A program made the translations under genes and the position numbers. The notes under the pieces were generated by a model. That model was not told where the DNA came from. It worked only from the letters and a program-made list of their open reading frames with translations, and ran no database searches. 64,000 nucleotides of DNA from JBIOHP01 sp044449065 (GTDB lineage Bacteria; Bacteroidota; Ignavibacteria; UBA10030; SZUA-254): NCBI GenBank assembly GCA_044449065.1, contig JBIOHP010000010.1, forward strand, positions 62,001 to 126,000, in the 5' to 3' direction. Positions 61,041 through 64,000 of the stretch are shown one piece after another. Positions within the stretch are counted from its first letter, which is position 1, and every line of letters begins with the position of its first letter.

Positions 61041-61805
61041 TTACTTTGTGCCTGCTGCGGGAGCCGCGGCTGCTTTCTTATTGTAATATTTCCGCGCGGC
61101 GGATTTTTCGTCTTTGGATAATTCCTTGCCTTCGGGTATTTTCAAAACCCATTTCGGCTTGATAATATCGGGGTCTTTGATCAGGTCGCGGTTGCCCTGC
61201 CAGATCTTGGGCCACATCCATGCGTTGGCATAAATATCGGGTTTCTTGGCAATGTTCCAGAGGCAATCATGGTTTCTCGCCCATGTTCCTACTGTATAAG
61301 AATGTTCTTTATTGCCGAGACCCTTGAGGAGCGTCGCAAGTTTATCTTGTAACGAGTCGATGCGGGATTTGAACCGCGAAAGCAACGCAATTTTGCTTTT
61401 CGACATTTCACCAAGCTTATCCTGCATCTTGGTCATCTCATCTTTGTATTGCATCAGTTGATCATCGGACATGCCCTGGAGTTCCGCCACGCGTTTTTCC
61501 ATCTGCGCAAGATCGCTCTGGAATTGTTCCCACTGATCGCGTGTAACGCCAAGAAGCGCAAACAATGCGTCCTCGCACGCTTTTACATCGGCGTCTTTCG
61601 AGGTCAATTGCGCTTTCATATCTTCAAGGTTTTTTGACGCTGCAGATAGTTGACCGGTTAAATCGGTTTGTCTATCGGTTGCGGATTTCATTGCCGCTTC
61701 CCAATCGCTTTTGCTGAGGTTTTGCGCCGTTGCCGGCATAACTGATAACAAAACCAATCCTAACATTGCGATAAGGATGAAGCCGACGATATTTTTGGTC
61801 TTCAT
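61041..61805 (-). CDS. Exported coiled-coil protein with C-terminal LysM domain
   Basis: 254 residues from ATG 61805, which has AAGGAG 6 bases upstream. A signal peptide (about 1-28, ending ATAQ) precedes a long helical coiled coil (about 30-160) and a LysM-type domain (about 165-220: HSYTVGTWARNHDCLWNIA, MWPKIWQGNRDLI, IKPKWVLKIP). The tail is Lys/Ala-rich. LysM binds peptidoglycan, so the protein likely sits in the periplasm on the cell wall. A small coiled-coil lipoprotein gene lies 34 bases upstream on the same strand, so the two form an envelope pair. Confidence 0.87.
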   Translation of the reverse strand: MKTKNIVGFILIAMLGLVLLSVMPATAQNLSKSDWEAAMKSATDRQTDLTGQLSAASKNLEDMKAQLTSKDADVKACEDALFALLGVTRDQWEQFQSDLAQMEKRVAELQGMSDDQLMQYKDEMTKMQDKLGEMSKSKIALLSRFKSRIDSLQDKLATLLKGLGNKEHSYTVGTWARNHDCLWNIAKKPDIYANAWMWPKIWQGNRDLIKDPDIIKPKWVLKIPEGKELSKDEKSAARKYYNKKAAAAPAAGTK

Positions 61806-61839
61806 AATAATCTCCTTCAAGTAAGTAGTTTGGTTGTTG

Positions 61840-62097
61840 TTATTTACCTAATGCTTTTTTTGCCTCGTCCTGATCCGCCTGGCATTGTTTCAATTTGTCA
61901 TCGCGATCGGCGAGTTGTTTTTTCAAATCTGCTATATCTTGATTCTTGCCAGCAAGCTGCTTTTCCATGTCGGCATTTTGCTGCTGCAGCGTTTTAAGTC
62001 TGGTCATCTCTTCGTCGGTTGCGTTATTGCTGCACCCGTTAATAAACATCATACCACCGAAGAGTACAGCTACAAGGAACATTCCTTTTTTACCCAT
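61840..62097 (-). CDS. Small coiled-coil lipoprotein, Lpp-like
   Basis: 85 residues. A lipoprotein signal ends in MFINGC (Cys about 22). The remaining 60 residues form a heptad-rich coiled coil (LKTLQQQNADMEKQLAG, LKKQLADRDDKLKQCQ) ending in Lys. It is likely attached to the outer membrane and may form trimers or bind the neighbouring LysM protein. A purine-rich GAAGGAGAG lies just upstream of the ATG. Confidence 0.82.
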   Translation of the reverse strand: MGKKGMFLVAVLFGGMMFINGCSNNATDEEMTRLKTLQQQNADMEKQLAGKNQDIADLKKQLADRDDKLKQCQADQDEAKKALGK

Positions 62098-62777
62098 AAC
62101 ACTCTCCTTCAGTTCAGAATAGTTTCACATATCTCGATCCCTATAGCATCGAGAACATACTTATAATAAGAAATAACCGAAAGTTTGTCAAGTTTTGACT
62201 TTGGTTCTTGCGTATGTAAAAATTTCAACAAACCTCATTTTTGTGGAAAACAAACGAATTTCGACAACAGATTATTTTTTTTATTATTTTATGTCACCCT
62301 AAAAATTGTTTCCGATTGATCTTATAGCAGCGTGCCTTAACTAAATTCTATTAAAATAGGATTAATTCATTGATTTTTATGAAAAACAAAGATCAAATCA
62401 CATCCATCAAAAACCTGTGATATTCATCACATTAAATTTTTAGTAGAAACGCAGGATTTATTAATTTTTATGATTTCATCAATTTTTTACCACCCCACAT
62501 CAAGTTCATTTTCTATTCAACATCGTCCGAGGGGGGAACGTGTATGAGACGTTCTTGCATCTAACATCATACAGGCGCACAGCAGAAACGAAAATATGGC
62601 GACCGCTATCTCAAAACCCCCTCGCCTTCGGTGATCCCCCTTTCCTGCCCTACGGTCAGGCGGGGACGATGGGGAATCTTACACACGGAAATATTGCCGT
62701 TCGATTTCGAGAGTGCCCCTTCATCTACTTTCATCCCGACCAATCGGCAGCTGCGATTTGACAATGCGTTCACGTAA

Positions 62778-62852
62778 CCCATCCCCGACCCCTTCCCCCG
62801 TCCGAACGGCGCAGCCGGGCGGGCTTTTTAAGGGAAGGGGCATGGGGTTGGG
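62778..62852. repeat. Imperfect inverted repeat, CCCCTTCCC family
   Basis: The two arms (about 22 bases each) pair with several mismatches around a GC-rich centre ending in GGGCTTTTTA. It is probably a dispersed genomic repeat. Confidence 0.6.
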
Positions 62853-62872
62853 TTAATTATCAAATCTCATGT

Positions 62873-62915
62873 AACAGCATCAACCATTGGCTTCCCACCG
62901 CGGATGATGCGAAGC
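62873..62915 (+). repeat. Direct repeat, copy 1
   Basis: AACAGCATCAACCATTGGC and about 25 further bases match copy 2 at 63349-63391 with about eight differences. The two copies flank a small membrane protein gene. Confidence 0.7.
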
Positions 62916-62935
62916 AAGAAACAATTTTGGCATGA

Positions 62936-63304
62936 TTATCCATTCGCGTTGTACGTCTTCATTTTTTGCTTAACTTCATCTATGAATTTTTCTGGAGAAT
63001 CGGGAGATAACATGTATCTTGGGATCCACCCTTCTTTAAGGGTAATTACCACAAACGATTTGGCAAAGATTCTATTCAATGGTCTCTTATAAGGTGGAGG
63101 ATAAACTATTGACATCCAAAACGGAATCTTTTCCATGCTCTCTATATTAGTATAATCAATATGCCTACGGATTTGTAAGTTGAAATATCTAATATAGACT
63201 GCTGTTTCACCAATCTCATAACGAAGAATGAATCGCAAAATGAATTGCCAATAAATTAATACTGCAATTACGAAAATAATTATCATTAGCGGCATATTAT
63301 TCAC
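62936..63304 (-). CDS. Small membrane protein with possible PH-like domain
   Basis: 122 residues. One or two N-terminal transmembrane segments (about 5-26) are followed by a soluble part with alternating strands (ETAVYIRYFNLQIRRHIDY, SFVVITLKEGWIPRY) and a C-terminal helix (SPEKFIDEVKQKMK). This matches small bacterial PH-domain proteins in outline only. It is flanked by two copies of a direct repeat and is AT-rich, so it may be an acquired cassette. Function unknown. Confidence 0.55.
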   Translation of the reverse strand: MNNMPLMIIIFVIAVLIYWQFILRFILRYEIGETAVYIRYFNLQIRRHIDYTNIESMEKIPFWMSIVYPPPYKRPLNRIFAKSFVVITLKEGWIPRYMLSPDSPEKFIDEVKQKMKTYNANG

Positions 63305-63348
63305 CTATATTATAATTCGCATTGATATTATCAATTGTTACCGACGCA

Positions 63349-63391
63349 ACAGCATCAACCATCGGCATCCCACTGCGGATGGCGGGAAGCA
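63349..63391 (+). repeat. Direct repeat, copy 2
   Basis: AACAGCATCAACCATCGGC plus about 25 bases, the same orientation as copy 1, 476 bases away. Confidence 0.7.
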
Positions 63392-63411
63392 GAATGATGT
63401 AAGTGTATGAT

Positions 63412-63840
63412 TTATTTCCCGATGTCCAAAATATTATAGACGTAATGGAGATATATCATGGAAATGATCAATGTAAGTATTGTTACAAGAGAATATATCC
63501 ACGTTATTTTTTTCCCGAATCTTTTTTGTTCTTCAGTTTGACTTTCCATTACTTTCTGAAACCGTATGAATCTCCCATTTGCAACCAGAAAATAATAATT
63601 AATTGCATTAATGGTAATTCCAAGACTAATTGCTATGATGATACCAACATCACGGTCAAAATATTTAGCTCCAATAAATGGATTTATAAACATAAACAAA
63701 CTACTTAAGTTTATGATAATTAATCCGGAAATACCGGCTGCACCACCTGATGGGCTTCCAACACCTCCACTCAGATACACTTGCGACTTATAAACATAGT
63801 AGAATATTATTTGATACCAATTAGGAGATTTGTTTAACAT
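63412..63840 (-). CDS. Small multi-pass membrane protein, unknown
   Basis: 142 residues with about three transmembrane helices (about 36-57, 66-85 and 115-137). A Gly/Ser/Pro-rich segment (SGGVGSPSGGAAGISG) precedes the first, and a charged loop separates the second and third. AT-rich, like its neighbour. No family is recognised. The last 160 bases of the window after it hold no gene I can support. Confidence 0.5.
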   Translation of the reverse strand: MLNKSPNWYQIIFYYVYKSQVYLSGGVGSPSGGAAGISGLIIINLSSLFMFINPFIGAKYFDRDVGIIIAISLGITINAINYYFLVANGRFIRFQKVMESQTEEQKRFGKKITWIYSLVTILTLIISMIYLHYVYNILDIGK

Positions 63841-64000
63841 TAGTCTATACCATTATACGCATTTTACTATTATTTTCTGTATTATAAAAACATTTGTCAC
63901 AACACCATCGCTTACCAAAATACTAATAATAAATCGCACTGGCAAGATCATTAGCACCATCGCAAAACTGTATTTACAGCGTTCTAACCTACCCCTTGGT

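Larger units (their letters stand above)
62098..62935. other. 838-base gene-free region with repeats
   Basis: AT-rich from 62170 to 62530, then GC-rich. A 73-codon frame in the second part does not look like a protein. An imperfect 23-base inverted repeat at 62778-62852 (CCCATCCCCGACCCCTTCCC against AAGGGAAGGGGCATGGGGTT) surrounds an inner CCGAACGGC stretch. One copy of a direct repeat begins at 62873. I see no gene in the region. Confidence 0.5.

Noticed and set aside
62540..62761. 73-codon plus-strand frame in the repeat-rich gap
   Set aside because: Pro/Arg/His-rich sequence crossing repeat material, no ribosome binding site and no family pattern.
62873..63391. Integron attC sites
   Set aside because: The repeats are direct copies without the paired RYYYAAC/GTTRRRY ends or internal symmetry, and no integrase is seen.
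1..64000. CRISPR array, tRNA or rRNA genes
   Set aside because: No regularly spaced repeats, no tRNA T-loop with matching acceptor arms, and no rRNA-like conserved stretches were found when the gaps were read.

Overview
The window looks like a chromosomal piece of a Bacteroidota/Chlorobiota-type bacterium, most likely an Ignavibacteria-like lineage. Supporting signs are secreted proteins with type IX secretion (T9SS) C-terminal sorting domains of the QNYPNPFNP type, a PorV/PorQ-like outer-membrane protein, TonB-dependent receptors with a carboxypeptidase-like plug extension, surface lipoproteins with beta-propellers, many genes without a clear Shine-Dalgarno site, and moderate GC. Taxonomy is inference. 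I saw no rRNA, tRNA, CRISPR array, prophage or intact transposase gene.

Layout. 1-9.2 kb (+ strand): end of an M28-type peptidase, prmA, a Ppx/GppA phosphatase, two small envelope proteins, a paralogous EF-G, a HIT protein, an ECF sigma/anti-sigma/periplasmic protein unit and a cysteine desulfurase. 9.3-25.4 kb (- strand): housekeeping and redox genes: a 31-residue COX24/bS22-like ribosomal peptide, a zinc-ribbon TPR protein, HU, SppA, a racemase, TrxB, QueG, Rieske, MBL and ferredoxin proteins, a very large methionine synthase, a redoxin without its cysteines, RsmI, Dut and CarA. 25.5-26.6 kb: four very small genes (DUF1508, RRM, a lysine-rich peptide, a zinc ribbon), two of them under 60 codons. 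27-31.6 kb (+): a T9SS-exported multidomain protein and a coiled-coil receiver protein. 31.8-36 kb (-): a cobalamin uptake unit led by an AdoCbl-type riboswitch and a terminator, then a BtuB-like receptor, a BtuG-like beta-propeller lipoprotein and a DUF6580 membrane protein. 36-45 kb (-): SSB, an NHL protein, then a PorV-like protein, a giant exoprotein and a 1004-residue TonB receptor. 46-50.5 kb (-): serA, a class V aminotransferase and a YtcJ-like amidohydrolase. 51-59.5 kb (+): a lipoprotein, a T9SS-exported trypsin-like protease, MazG, a receiver protein and a methyltransferase. 59.7-63.8 kb (-): PhoH, a LysM/coiled-coil pair and two small membrane proteins.

The genes share a vitamin B12 theme. 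MetH and QueG both need cobalamin, and the 32-36 kb unit should import it under riboswitch control. The most unusual object is MetH: a DinB/ClbS-like four-helix domain of about 165 residues sits in frame between the B12-binding and AdoMet-activation domains. The second theme is non-coding. Short elements with outer inverted repeats and nested palindromes lie in at least five intergenic gaps and look like MITE or REP-type elements. A terminator without an obvious gene at 51.2 kb suggests a small RNA or a regulated leader.
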